Source: Mermis nigrescens (taxonomy: Eukaryota; Nematoda; Enoplea; Mermithida; Mermithidae). Taken from it: a DNA stretch of 64,000 bases. The notes below the pieces were generated by a model. That model made no database searches. It saw only the letters and a program-made list of their open reading frames with translations, and was not told the origin of the DNA. Below, in pieces: positions 35,930 through 49,000 of this stretch (positions are counted from its first letter, which is position 1; the number at the start of each line of letters is the position of its first letter). The translations under genes and the position numbers were made by a program. The stretch covers positions 2,621,893 to 2,685,892 of the forward strand of contig JAVLUZ010000223.1 in assembly GCA_036768485.1 (NCBI GenBank). The letters are read 5' to 3'.

Positions 35930-36129
35930 TCAATCCTCGTTCTTCTCTTCGGGAGGGCCACAAGGTTGTATCATTTTCTTCAAAAACGTGAACTTCATAC
36001 GGCTTCTCGACTCGTTTTCGGCTATGGCAAACAAACTTAACAAGTCAGGATGGCCAATGTAGGAAGCGTACGAATCTCTGTGAATATTAGTAGCCCATTC
36101 CCAACGCGTTGTATCCGCATGGCCGGTAC
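35930..36129 (-). CDS. SF3B5: SF3B5 exon 2 (stop)
   Basis: The acceptor TTTATTTAAG precedes TGHADTTRWEWATNIHRDS and continues without interruption to GPPEEKNED and TGA at 35930-35932. The Gly codon is split with exon 1 (G|GT). Confidence 0.95.
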
Positions 36130-39100
36130 CTTAAATAAAGCGCAATGAAAATTTGTGAATTGAGGAAGGATTAAACAAACGAAAGCTCAGAAAACAAAAA
36201 TTGGAAGAGGGCGAATGGGTGAATGGAATTTCTCTTTGGTTAACACCAAAAATGATAAGTAACAAGTCTTGTCATGACAAGTCGTAAAAACTAGGGTTCC
36301 GCCACTCACTTGTCAAAACCACTAATTTTTGACAAATTCCTGTCAAAATTAAAGACTTGTCCGACAAGTAAACCGTCATAATATTATAAATGAAGCACTC
36401 ATGATACACAAGATATTGTATGTATTGCATACGTGCACCATAATTTATCCAATGATCTTTATTAATCTCCCTAAGCGGAATAAGACAAGTTCTCTCGAGT
36501 ACATATATCAAGTTTAAGTTAATTTATATTCACTGCCTCAGACCCTAAACTTTCGTTCCACTTAATTCATTTTGACGTTCAAGGAATTTTACCGCTGATT
36601 ACGAATGGCAGGAATAAATTTAAAATTTCGATTAATAATTCACATAAAAATAAAACTCGTGAGGTAATATTGAAGCAGTGGAAAAAATTACATAAAAAAG
36701 CGCTGATTAAGGGATGTTTTGACGTTCCTCGGATAAGATGATTTTCGCATCGTCAATGCTGAATTGATTTGTATCCAAAACGTATATTTTTTCGTCCAAA
36801 AAGAGCAAAATAACACTAGTCAAGGCCATACATCATGGAAATTCTGAGGTGTCAGGCTCAAAAAACTTTACAAAAAGTACTTTTTTGGGCTAAAAAACGT
36901 CGGGTCCATGTCAAAAACACTTTTTTTCAGACGTTTTGAATAATGCTCCTCGTTTCCAAAATATAAAAACATTTTAAAAATTTAAACAAATCGATAAAAT
37001 TGAACAGAGTAATTCGAGACTTTTGAGCCAAAAATGAGCTAAAAACGCTTGAAATGCGCACTTTTTACAATTTTTCCAAAAAAAATCGTCAATGCTTGGG
37101 GGGAATCGCAGCCATTTCGCGGGGGGTCAACAGCTGTTCTGCGGGGGTCAAGCCCAATTCAAGAACACGTAAGGTCAAGGCAAATGACTAGCCAAATTTC
37201 GACTTGTCTGAAATTCACTAGTTTTGTCGAGTAAATTTTTTACTTGTCATTTAGTAGGATGACTTATTAGTATACTAGCAAATTTTAGTTGTCAAAACGA
37301 ATTTTTTTACTAATTTTGAAAAGTGACAAGTCCTTGTCCGACAGGTTTTTGGTGGAACCCGAAAACTTGTCGCACTAGTGCTTGTCAGGCTTGTCAGACT
37401 TGCCAAGCTTTAGTGAAATCGGGCCCAGGAATGGGATCTAAGGAGTAATTTTGTTATTTTTTGTCAAATCTTCGTCCTAACGATTTAATTGCATGTTATA
37501 TTCTTGTAAAAACGAGGTGTAAAACAGCCAACGACTATTTTAAGTATTTAATGATGCTTCTTAAAACTTTGGAGGGAATTTGCATTTCAACGGCTAATTG
37601 TATGGAAGCGGCGCTAGAGCAATGAGCTTGAGTTGACTCACTGTTCGGATATTTTTGTCGTAACTTATTTCCTCGGAGCTACGGATGACCAATAGAGACG
37701 CTAAAACTTAATTTTAGGAAATGGATACATACTTAATTCTACTTATTTTACTCTTCCAGCTTATAGTTAAGTTTGCATGATAAGAAATAGGAATAGGAGT
37801 GATAGAATGACATCCATCAGCCTTACATATGTATCCAATAACCACAGAAAAGTGCCTGAATGAATCAAATGAACTGTCTATTGCTCGAAAAAATTAATAT
37901 ATGCATTCGAAATTATGCGGTTAGATATCGTTTGTGGTCAGAAAATGACATGAGGAAGTATGTATGCTTTTCGAAAGTTGTGGTAGAGGGGGCCTACCCC
38001 TGTGAGCATGTGTGATATTATCCCAACATATTGAATAAAATAATAATTTATGTACATTCTTATGCCACACAAAGAACCATCCCGACAGTGGCGAATCCAG
38101 AATATTCTGACAGAGAAGGTCGAATTGAAAATTTTTCTAAAACTGTAAAATAAGTTTTAAAAATTTATTAATTATGCATCATATAATTTTTTTCGACCTT
38201 TCCTACCGAATAAAATGCTTTCTATTGCAGCATTTTTCAGACAATTCAGAAAACTGAAAATTACTTATGGTAAAAGATAGGTTAAAAATTCCGTCAAATG
38301 TTCAATATTCAACCTGACACAGATAGCCGAAAAATGCTGGAAATTCAGACTAGAGTAAGGTCAAAAGGTGACCCAGTCTTCTGCATGCCTTACACACAGC
38401 ACACTGAAAGGGGTATGAGGGGCATACGAAGACTTTTGAAAGGCATACCCGTTCAAGATCTGTTCGGAACAAAACCTATTGCTAACGATAGAAAACCGTC
38501 AAGCGACGTCTAACAGTATAACTTGAAGCATATTATACTTAGTATTTTCGAGCAGTAGATAGCTACTATGTACATTCATCCAGACATTTTTCTTCAATTA
38601 TTTCGTATATATTTGATGTTTCATGTCATTCAATCACCCTTATTATTATTTGTTTCCATGCAAATTTAATCATATGCACACGAAGTATAAGATGCAACAA
38701 ATTAACTATCAAAATTTGACATTAAACAACAAAATTACCTACTTATTTACCACCCCTCCCCGCTAAACTCGGTTCATCCCTCCGAGAACTTTTGACCGTG
38801 TGCATGTAGTTATGATACCGTACCACAGTTTCCCAAGGTCCAGAGTTAAGGGAGGGGTGAAATCCCAAAATGGGGGACCAGTAAATTAACTGGTGTATTA
38901 TTTTTAGCCTACACTATTTTTTGTATATACGAGCTTCTTTGTGCATGTACAAAGATCTCCGAAAAGGTCTTTGTATGAGCGAACAAATTTTTGTAGATAT
39001 ATTATATAAATATATTTTTAAACATACACCTTTTTACATACTACCAGTGTGTGACCTGCGACCGGCATGCAGTCCTAAGATGTTTTTTCTGTACAAGGTA

Positions 39101-42100
39101 CCTTTTTACATTTACAAAAATGGTGCACAAAAGTCTTTGTACACTTTAAACATGCAAATTTTTGTGTACTATAATATAGTACAAGAGCGATTTTAGTGTG
39201 GTAAAACATGGTTCTTGACCTTTGGTCGTGTATTTTAGCTGATTTATGGGTTTCTGAATATTTGACATTTTTCCAGTCTAAATGCAAATCCTACCATTTT
39301 AAAGATATATCGGACAATTACTGATTTTGGCGAGAAGCGCCGAAAATTTTTGGGAATTCTACACCTTTTTAGTTTTTGTCTTCCCGAAAATCTTTGTACA
39401 TATATGTACAATGACGGTCCTGAATAGTCTTTGTACATCGGGAAAAATCTCTGCCGATTACAAAAAAAACTGTGGTCCTGTGATAATTCGGCCTGAATTT
39501 AGTGAATAATATTACTTTGGCGCAAAGCACCGAAATTTTTATGAGCTTTTGATGAAATTTACACATAAAACTTGACTTGGTAGGCTAAAACAACTTGTAC
39601 TAGAAAATCAGAAATATTACAGAAATTGTAATATGCTAATTAAATTTGTAATAAGCACCAATGCGCTTATAAATCCAAAGCAACATCAAGATAAATAAGT
39701 CAATTTTATCTTTGAACGGCAAAAAAGTGCAAATTTGTTAGATGATATTTATTTTCGCATATAATTTTTAAAAACAGTAGAAATAGATACGAAAGATATT
39801 TGAATCTACAAAAAGATGGCTACATTACACAAAGATTGATTTTGGAGTGTTTTATGCCCCTGCTTGAATCTTCGAAATTTCTCTGAAAAATATTGAATAA
39901 ACGTTAAAATTAATATCACTTTGCCCAGAAAGTATTTTAACATTGAGTGAAAATGAATAAATAAATAAATGCACGAGCCGAAATCGATTTTTGGCGAAAA
40001 CCTGCATTTTTGGCCATTTTTAGGTGCGTTTTTGCGATATTTGCCAAAAATTGGCGGTCATTTACTCCCCCCTCCCTAAAAATGGCCGAAAAACATACGC
40101 ATAACAGGGGAACTTTGTGGAGTTCCCCATCCATCGTTGGACGTCCTTCCAACACCACCCTCCCCAACGTCAGAAAAGTTTGACCCACCCTCCCCCATTT
40201 TTGGCAAAAACTTGCATTTTTTGGCTATTTGTAGGTGTTTTTGCCACTTTTGGCCAAAAATCGGAGCCGCTTACCTCCCCCTAAAGATGGCTGAGAAATA
40301 TACATGTAACTGGGGGTTTGGGCCAACCCCCATACACAGTTTAAAGCCCCAAACCCCTCCAAGGTCAGAAAAGTTTTGACCTTCTCCCCCATTTTTGGCG
40401 AAAACTTTCGCTTTTTTGGCTATTTTTTTGGTGTTTTTGCCATTTTTGACCTAAAATTGGAGCCGCTAACCCCACTCTTTCTAAAAATGGCCAGGGGCCC
40501 CTACCTAAAATTTTCAGCCGTTACATGTATATTGAGGACCCCTTCTCCCGAAATTTTGAGCTGTTACATACCTATGTTTTATAGTTGCTTACATTCAAAA
40601 ATACTGTATCACTTCGTGAAATTCTAATAGTTAGGTGCACTTTTGCCATACAAAAAATTTAGTTAAAAAAAATTCAGAAGGTTTTCACCACAAATCGCCT
40701 GACAGTGACTTGAGTCTTGGACCCTGAGGGGGTAATACTCCCCTCACCCCCTACGGGAATGTGTGGTTTTCACCAAAAATTGTCTGACAGTGACTTGAGT
40801 CTTGGACCCTGAGGGGGGTAATGCTCCCCTCACCCCCTACGGGAATGTGTGGTTTTCACCAAAAATCGTCTGACAGTGACTTGAGTCTTGGACCTTGAGG
40901 GGGTAATACCCCCTTTCACCCCCCTATGGGGATGTGTGTACCGTACGATTGTGAAATTTAATACTACTAAAAGGTATGGCACGAAGTGCGTTTTCGCTCG
41001 AGAAAATTGCCTGAATTGCTACTTTATTACTCAGAAAATTTATTGACTATCTACAAAAGTTTTGCTGAGTACGAAAATTATTTACATTTATGAAGCAGAC
41101 CTAAGGCTGTTTGACCTATCATGAAAGATCGCCGCATAAGATTTTTAACGTGAGCTGTAGCTCGAAATCATTTTGGACTTAAAAGTTATATGTGTAAATC
41201 CATATCTTGGCGAATCGTACCGGAAAATCTTGAAGTTATAGAATTCGATTTTTCGATTAAACAATTGTTGTTGACTAGCGGGAGCGGAGATTCCTTTTTG
41301 TCCTGCTGGGCATGGGGGTGAGAGAGGGATTATTACACATACCTATGGGTTTGGAAAATTAGGTAGTCAGGCGATTTAGAGAAAACAAATGAAGCTGCAA
41401 ATAAATTTCGGAACTTATGTACTAAGGTAAAAGAGGTCGAAAATTCTACCTAATATCAAAATTTTTCGGCGCTTTGTGCCGTATCGCTAGATTTTTGTAT
41501 TTTTCATCGGAAGAAATCCATGAATTAGCTAAAGTTTACTAATAAGGGTCAAGAGACGCAGTTTACCACACGAAGCGTGCTCGTGAACCACATAGTACTC
41601 TAAAATTTAAATACAGGTACAGAATGTAAATTGATTTGTGGGAAACAAATGTGCACAAGCTCAGGCTTGGCAGAGGGGTGAAATCCCAAAAATCCAAAAC
41701 AGTAAATTAAACGTTCACGATTTTTTTGCTGTTTTAACGATAAAAATGGTCAAAATAGCCTATAAAACGTTTTTCTTGGTCATATCGCATTTTGAAATAA
41801 TTTCCAGTCCATTTTGACAGCATTATATCACTTTTAACATTGGAAATTCCAAGAATTTATCAATTTTGGGCGCTTTTTGAATAAAAAGTACTTAGAAGTA
41901 CTAATCTGGCGCGACGCGCCGGAAAAACTTTGACGTTTTTAGTGCTTTTAATTTCAAAAATGATGCAAAAAAAACGTTCCATCAACTCAAAATCGCCAAT
42001 TAGTACCTGTATGGCTGACCCTTCGAAGGGTAATACCCCCATACCTCAATGTGCATAAATGGTGGGAACCATTTCTGTACATGTACAAAGAGATTAAGTA

Positions 42101-45100
42101 CAAAAAACAATTATTTCAATTCATTGCATGACCATTTCTGGATTTCACCCCTCTCTAGCCACCTCTACCTTGCCCATGTATGGACCATACATGCTCTTGA
42201 GGGTTTTAAGGGTTTTCATTTCCCCCAGAAAAATTTTCACCCCCCCCCGCCCGCAGAACTTTTTTCACCCCTTCCCCAGAACTGGCGATTTTTCGAAAAT
42301 TACCAAAACATTTCCTTAAAATTTGTAGAAAAGATTTTTAAAGCATTCTTAGCTATCTATTTGCTCAAAAGTGCCAATTTGACTATATTTTGTTCTATTC
42401 GTTCCGACTTTTTTAAATTTTTTTGGAATTTTCCATGTTTATATGCTCTATGCTCTAGAAAGATAGAACATCGTCAGAAACGCTGAAAAACGATGTTTTT
42501 ATACGCGTACCCACCATTTTTGGACCAAAATAGGCCCTTTATAATTTCAACTTCCTCCCAGAATTCCCATGCTATGCATGTGTATAAAAATATAGTGATC
42601 AATTCAATATTCAGCAGATTACGTTCGTCAGAATGATTCAATTTTTAAGTCAAGCTCGACGATCATATACAAACGATTACTGATGGAATTCAACAATACC
42701 ATAAGCGACAAACTTTTTCATGAATCTGTAATTTTTACTCAAAAGATAAAATACTTAGGTATGCACTTTCTAATTATCTAGCTACTTCAACATAGTATAG
42801 ATACACATGGTCAAAGTGACCAGAGAAAGTGCAATCGTGAATTTAAGGTCAACGAGGGGTGGGGCATTTAACCACTTATTTGTGTTTATTAGGTATATTC
42901 TGCCAGAACTGCTAAAAAATACACTATTTTATGCCGAAAGTCATATATATGTACATGTAAGAGTGGGATGGGGGATACCCCACCCATTGATCGGATCGAA
43001 GGTACTTTTTGGACCCTCGGCCGAGGCCGAGGCGACTTAAAATCCTTGCCTCGGCCGAGGCCGAGGGTAATGCCGAGGGTCGAGCTTATATACCTATACC
43101 CATAAATAGTACTCTTAGAATATTTTGTATGCACATGAGCTAGAGAACAATCGTAATATTAAACACTTTATCGAATGTCAAACAATTCATTTTTATTTTC
43201 AATAATAGTAGATTAAATGTGTGAAGGATTTATTGAATAAAGTCAGCAGCATGAAAGCATACTTAATTTAACAAGTTGCCGTTGATGAAGACTTGGAAAA
43301 GTTGATAAAAAATATGGCTGAACAAGCACTTAAAAACTTTTATTACTATAAATAAGAAAACAGTGTCGAAGAAATAAACGAACAAACGAAATAAGCTAAG
43401 TAAAGACAGAACTGTAGCCATTGTTGTGCTCGCTTTTGCAGTAATGCCTGTTTAAACACGCTTTTTCGGTCATCCAATTCTGGTGTGGCAGGTAATATGA
43501 CGGAAACTGCACTGTACTTTCCGATCATAGTTTCCCAAGGTCCAGAGTTGAGGGAAGGGTGAAATCCCAAAATGGGGGACCAGTAAATTAAGTAGTGTCT
43601 TTGTATGAGCGGACAAATTTTTGTAGATATTTTATATAAATATATTTTTAAACATACACATTTTTACATACTGCCAGTGTGTGACCTGCAACCGGCATGC
43701 AGTCCTAAACAGTGTTTTTTGTGCAAGATACCTTTTTACGTGTACAAAGATGGTATCCAAAAGTCTTTGAACATTTCGTACATGCAAATTTTTGTGTACT
43801 ATTATAGTATGGTACAGTAGCGATTTAGTGTGGTAAAACAGGGTTTTTCGACCTTTGGTAGTGTATCTTAGCTAATTCCTGGGTTTCTGAATATTTGACA
43901 TTTTTCCATTCTAAATGCAAATTCTACTATTTTAAAGATATATAGGACAGACAATTACTGATGCGCCGAAAATTTTCGGAAATTTTACACCTTTTTACAG
44001 TTTTTGTCTCTCCAAAAATCTTTGTGCATGTACAAAGACGGTCCTGAAAAGATTCCGTACATTATGAAAAATCTTTGCCGAATACAAAAAACCGTGGCCC
44101 TAAATGTGATAATTCGGCTTGAATTTAGTCGATAATATTAGTTCGGCGCGAAGCGCCGAAATTTTTATCAGCTTTTGATGAAATTTACACATAAAACTCG
44201 ACTGAGAAAGCTAAAACAACTTGTACTACAAAATCAGAAATATTACAGATATTGTAATATGCCAATTAAATCTTGTAATAAGCACTACTGTGCTTAGAAA
44301 TCCAATGCAACATCAGGATAAATTAGTCAATTTTATCTTTGAACGGCAAAAAAGTGCAAAGTTATTAAATAGTACTTATTTTGCATAAAATTTTTAAAAA
44401 CAGTATAAATAGATACAAAAGATATTTAAATCTGCATAAAGATGCCTAGATTACACAAAAATTGATTTTGAAGTGTTTATTTCCCCTGCTTCAATCTAAA
44501 TACAGTATATTAGCGATATTTTGCGCGAAGCGCCGAAAATTTTTGAAATTTCCTAAAATATACTGAAAAACGATATAATTAATATCACTTTGTCCAAGAA
44601 AGTATTTTAACATTGTATAAAAATGGATCCAAAAAAATTAACGAGCCGAAATTGATTTTTGGCAAAACCTGCATTTATTGGCCATTTTTAGGTGCGTTTT
44701 TGCGATTTTCGGCCGAAAATTCGTGATCATTTACCCCTCTCCCATAAAAATGGCCGAAAACCATACGTGTAACAGGGGGTTTGGGGAATTCCCCATCCAC
44801 CCAGGGTTGGACGTCCTCCCCACACCCTTCCCTCCAACGTCAGAAAATTTTGACCCACCCTCCCCATTTTTGGCGAAAATTTGCGCTTTGTTAGCTATTT
44901 TTAGGTGCTTTTGCCATTTTTGACATAAAATTAGAGTCGCTAATCCCCCCTCCTTCTAAAAATGGCCAGGGACCCCTACCCGAAATTTCAAGCCGTTACA
45001 TGTATGCCGAGGAGCCCCTCCCGAAAATTTTGAGCTGTTGCATGCATGTTTTATAGTGATAGTTAGTCTATTCACTCTTGCTTACATTCAAAAATACTGT

Positions 45101-45965
45101 ATCACTTCGTGAAATTCTAATAGTTAGCTGCACTTTTGCCATAGTAAAAATTAACTTCAAAAATTATTCAAAAGGTTTTCACCAAAAATCGTTTGACAGT
45201 GACTTGAGTCTTGTACCCTGAGAGGAGGGTAATAACTCTCCCTCACCCCCCCCCTTTGGGAATGTGTGTTTCCGATCCATGTAGCGAGCATGAGAATTAA
45301 AACTTAGTCATCACATGAATAATAAATTGGCACTTTGCTGTATGTAACTTGGTGTAACTGGGTACGCGACTAAAATCATAAGAAAAGTCTATAGGTAAAA
45401 AATAGCCTGTGTACTGCAGATGCATTCTAAATAGTTAATATTCAACGGATATATTAAGCTTATTCAAATTTGATTTTAACCCTCGGCGCCTCGGCACTTT
45501 TCAGCTTCGCCCTCGGCGCCGAGGCCGAGGCTCCAAAAAACGCCGAGGATTGCCGAGGCCGAGGCCTCGGTCCGATCACTGACCCCACCCAAAGTTAGCT
45601 GTCCCCCAATCCCCCTCCCCAAAGCCAGAAAACTTTTTACCCCCACCCCCATTTCTGGAAAAAATCTAATTTTTTGGCCGTTTTACGCGTATTTAGGCCG
45701 TTTTTAACAAAAAATTTGGGGTCACTTAACCCCTTCCCTCTAAAAAGAGTCGGAGACTCCAAATCGAAATTTCGAGCCGTTACACGTATGCCGAAGTTTA
45801 TCGACAACACCTAATTTCCGTACCATTCAGCGGGACTTCTCCCTATGTGCATTTAACCAACGGGTACACAAATAAAAAAGAATTCACTGAACCGATCGAC
45901 TACTTACCGACATATTTCGACTGAAGGTGCTCAAGCTGACTGTGAATGTTGTATCGGTCACCCAT
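35930..45965 (-). CDS. SF3B5: splicing factor 3B subunit 5 (two exons)
   Basis: SF3B5 (SF3b10) is a small structural subunit of the SF3b part of U2 snRNP, needed for branch-point recognition by the major spliceosome. Exons 45965-45908 and 36129-35930 join to 258 nt, 85 aa (the human protein is about 86 aa). Exon 1 gives MGDRYNIHSQLEHLQSKYV. Exon 2 continues GTGHADTTRWEWATNIHRDS, YASYIGHPDLLSLFAIAENE and KMIQPCGPPEEK. This matches the family from end to end with no gap. The intron is GT-AG (GTCG|GTAAGT ... TTTAAG|GTACC), 9.8 kb, very long for so small a gene. Confidence 0.95.
36294..37360. mobile_element. probable hAT-like element rich in GACAAGT motifs
   Basis: The ends are inverted, GGGTTCCGCCA and TGGTGGAACCC, with imperfect 8-bp flanks AAAAACTA and GAAAACTT. 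ACTTGTC/GACAAGT recurs in both subterminal regions. A diverged family A repeat (36822-37165) lies inside. There is no transposase. The assignment is tentative because the flanks match at 6 of 8 bases. Confidence 0.55.
38824..40938. mobile_element. family D hAT-like element, copy 1
   Basis: The termini are CACAGTTTCCCAAGG and, inverted, CACACATCCCCATAGGGG. A perfect 8-bp duplication TACCGTAC flanks it (38816-38823 and 40939-40946). The interior has many TTTGTACATGTACAAAGA palindromes, GGCGAGAAGCGCCGAAA and stretches resembling family B. Its 2115 bp includes three tandem copies of an 87-bp unit at the right end. There is no transposase frame. Confidence 0.88.
40679..40938. repeat. three tandem copies of an 87-bp unit
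   Basis: Three near-identical units each contain CTGACAGTGACTTGAGTCTT, GGACC(C/T)TGAGGGGGTAAT and a ...ATGTGTG end. Copies 2 and 3 of family D have a single unit (45177-45268, and inverted 49995-50078). The array is therefore a local expansion in copy 1. Confidence 0.9.
42985..45581. mobile_element. hAT-like element with CCGAGG arrays, carrying a nested element
   Basis: The ends are CATTGATCGGATCGAAGG at the left and, inverted, CAGTGATCGGACCGAGGCC at the right. The 8-bp duplication ACCCCACC is perfect (42977-42984 and 45582-45589). Subterminal arrays of GGCCGAGGC occur at both ends. Family D copy 2 (43526-45268) is inserted within, leaving about 0.85 kb of its own sequence. Confidence 0.9.
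43526..45268. mobile_element. family D hAT-like element, copy 2
   Basis: The start is CATAGTTTCCCAAGGTCCAG and the end GGGAATGTGTG. The 8-bp duplication TTTCCGAT is perfect (43518-43525 and 45269-45276). It is 1743 bp, same orientation as copy 1 and very similar through most of its length. It is non-coding. Confidence 0.9.
45908..45965 (-). CDS. SF3B5: SF3B5 exon 1 (start)
   Basis: The ATG at 45965 opens 19 codons, MGDRYNIHSQLEHLQSKYV, the invariant N-terminus of SF3B5, followed by the donor GTCG|GTAAGT. The 5' leader is described at 45966-46000. Confidence 0.95.
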
Positions 45966-46000
45966 GCTACACTGCTCTCGATATCATCGATCGGCTGAAT
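45966..46000 (-). other. SF3B5: 5' leader of SF3B5 after a splice acceptor
   Basis: 35 bases lie between a TTGATTTTGCAG acceptor and the ATG. As with DYNC2I2, this is a 5' UTR intron end or a spliced-leader site. Confidence 0.45.
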
Positions 46001-49000
46001 CTGCAAAATCAAGTAATTAGAATCAATATGACGGTGGAAAGCAGACATAATCGAGCGCAAGAGGGAATCATAGATTAGGTAATTACCATACATACATGCA
46101 TAAGACCATACATGATCTTGGAAGGGGGTTTGGGGGGAGGGTGGTTTCACCCCCGCAGAATCATTTTTCACCCCCCCCAGAATTGGCGATTTTTCAAGTT
46201 TCCTAAACTTACCTGAAAATTGGTAGAAAAAGTGTCTTTTTAAGGGCTTTTGGCTATCTATTTGCTCAAAATCGCCAAATTTTCGGCGCCATATATTCAT
46301 GTTTTAAGCGATATATTGGTCAATTTATTCGACTTTTTTCGAAATTTTCTTCATGATTTCATGCTCTAGAAGGATAGAGTATCGTCAGAAACACCAAAAA
46401 ACGATGTTTTTCAACGCGTACCGGCCATTTTTGGGCCCAAAAAAGGCACTTTAGGCTTTCACCCCCCAGAATTCCCATACTGTGCATGTATGCATACGAC
46501 CATAAGTTCTGAGAGGGGATAAAGTGAGTTTTCTCGGGATGGGAAGAAGGGGGTTAATGAGTGATTAATTTTATGATCAAATAAGAAATTCTGATACTTG
46601 ATTCATTGTATTTTATTTTTCATGAATATTTGTGGTTTTATCTACATTTAAACGAATAACAATAATTCGAAGAATTAACCTGTAACATCAATATAAACAT
46701 AATGGAAGAAAAATGTCTGTATGGATGAATGGAACATTCTATTGCTCGAAAAAGACGTATATGTACTTTAAATTATACTCTTAAACGTTGTTGGCGTTTT
46801 TTTATAATTCGCACAATATATTTGGTCCTAAATGGCCTGAGGGCAGGGCCGTATAGTGCTGTTCTTTGAAAAAACTCATTAAAACGAGTTCTAAAAACCC
46901 ACCCCAGTGCTCCGCTCCCGCAATATATGTGCCAGTCGCAAAATTTTTTGCCAGCATCCTGAGCTGGCCCAGGCCAAGGCAACAAAATAATACTTGTATT
47001 TCAGAATACTTCCAATCATGAGATCTCAGATATCACAAGAGTTCTTGAAAATGGCGTCATTTTGAAGAAAACAACGACCGATTTGGATGAATACCGCTTC
47101 AATACGAATCGCAAATGACAAGTTTTATAATGTTTTTATTTTAGCCTCCCTAGCATGTTATTCAGAAAAAAATTTGTTCTTCATGCTCATAACCTCAGGA
47201 TACAGTATAACCTCAAAGTCAAAGTTAAAAAAACCACATTTATTTTGAAAGACTCGCATAAATTTTTTTAAAACCACTGTATATTGAAGAGAGTAGTGTG
47301 CTGCACATGCTTACACCAAGAAGTTTCCCATGTGAGTTTAAGTTTTCGGAAAAATTCAAAGATTAAAAATTTTCTCGAAAAAACCCACTTTTTCTTAAAA
47401 AAACCAACTTCAATATTGGTTTGAATTAGTTATTTAGCGCATTGCTATTGTAAAAAAATGCTTGTGAGCACTATTTTTTTTGTACAAAAACTTGGACGTT
47501 TTTTGTACAATCAAAAATCGGCCAGAAACTGCCTATACTTTGTGTACAAAGATGTACAAAGATGGCTCAGAAATCTTTGTACCAGCCTCAAAATCTTTGT
47601 CCCGTACAAAAATAAAAAAAGTGTGCTTGTGAGCACCTGTAGGCCTGCCACGAATGTTGTATTTACACTTCTATTGTGACACTAATCACTGTCATATTCA
47701 GAGATTTTTAAGAAATTTTATAATAAGTTTTTTAAGACTGACATAGGTTTTTTTGAAAACCCTTTTCGATAGCTCGGGTAGAGTGTGCAACGAAAAAGCT
47801 CTCTTCTGGGGTGGGGGATTTTGGTGGCGCGCTCAAGCGCCCCCGTCACCTCTGCCCAGCAGAGGTCCGGGGCAGCCAGAAAAGTTTTGTGAAATAAGCA
47901 CTGAAATCTTGAATTCTAACATTAAAATTTTCATAAAATCGTCCGACTCTTGGTTCTAAATTCAGATGATAAATAACTAGATAAATAAAATAGACGGGCG
48001 CGAAGCGTAGAAATATTCTGATATTTTCGTGCCAGAATGATTGAAAAATTCTTATATCGCTTGAGATGCGAATTTTCACAGATTCGTTATCCTCAGCAGC
48101 TTTAAAAAGATGCAACCTGTACAAGGCGCATGAAATTCTGCATGCGTTTATATTTCTATTGAGCTAAACAGCTTTTAAAAGACGCAAAGTGAACAAAGCG
48201 CATGAATTTTCTGCATACTTTTTAACTTCTATTGACTAGAAATGTTTGCAAACAGACAATCTTCTCATGGCGACAAATACTTTGTAGGTACCTATCTCCT
48301 TGTTGCCAATAAATTAAAATAATAGCCAATACGAGAAGAAATCGCGCGAAGCGCCGAATATTTTGAGTTTGCTCTTAAAAATTCGTCACAGAACAGCGTT
48401 ACGCAACCACATAGATTTGAGAGAGTTCAAAAATTTTTCCGCGGGGAATTCCAACCTTCCACTTACTGGCTACTCCAGTGCTACGTCCTGTTTAACTAGA
48501 CTAATGTTCAGTGTTGCCAACTCAAAAACTGAAGACCGGCAAAACGTAACTTAAAAATCCTGTGCAAAGTATCAGGCCTGTATCCATGATTTTGTATCAG
48601 AAGTGGAGCGGCTCGACCAAAATTTTTTAAAGACATAAGGGGACCACAGGTTGAATAGAAAAGACGTTTTCCGACAACTAGAGCTGTACACTTTGTAAAT
48701 TTTGCTACCCAGATGGCTTGAATATAGTGAGAATCCAATGGTCAACTTCTTTAACAAATCTCATTTTCTGCATAAAGTCTGTGCAAAATAGAAGACATAT
48801 ATGCAAAATACACTTTAGGTTGTATGAAGACTGAAAATGGAGTGTTTAAACCGCGCGCTTGAGACTAAATTAAGTGCAATTATGACGCGCCGAGAACTTT
48901 TTGCGATTTTTGACTGAAAAAGCAAAGCGGGGAGTAAAGGAAAAAATCATTCTCACATTTCACTTCTGGGGAGGGGCACGTACATACTTCTTAATTCCTA

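Larger units (their letters stand above)
42955..45791. repeat. family B repeat split by a nested insertion
   Basis: The left part (42955-42984, GTAAGAGTGGGATGGGGG then ATACCCCACC) and the right part (45582-45791, ACCCCACCCAAAGTTAGC ... GAGCCGTTACACGTATG) make one family B copy interrupted by the element at 42985-45581. Rejoining them removes one copy of the 8-bp duplication. Confidence 0.8.
36130..45907. other. SF3B5 intron, 9.8 kb of nested transposons
   Basis: The intron holds a GACAAGT-rich hAT-like element (36294-37360) with a family A copy inside, an element of family D (38824-40938), a family A copy (42185-42583), and a three-level nest at 42955-45791. No nested gene is supported. 37361-38815 and 40950-42180 are AT-rich without clear features, apart from a diverged D-like start near 41640 (AGAGGGGTGAAATCCCAAA). 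Confidence 0.8.

Noticed and set aside
38298..38513. 71-codon plus-strand frame in the SF3B5 intron
   Set aside because: It looks mildly protein-like but has no recognisable family, no flanking exons and lies in transposon-rich sequence.
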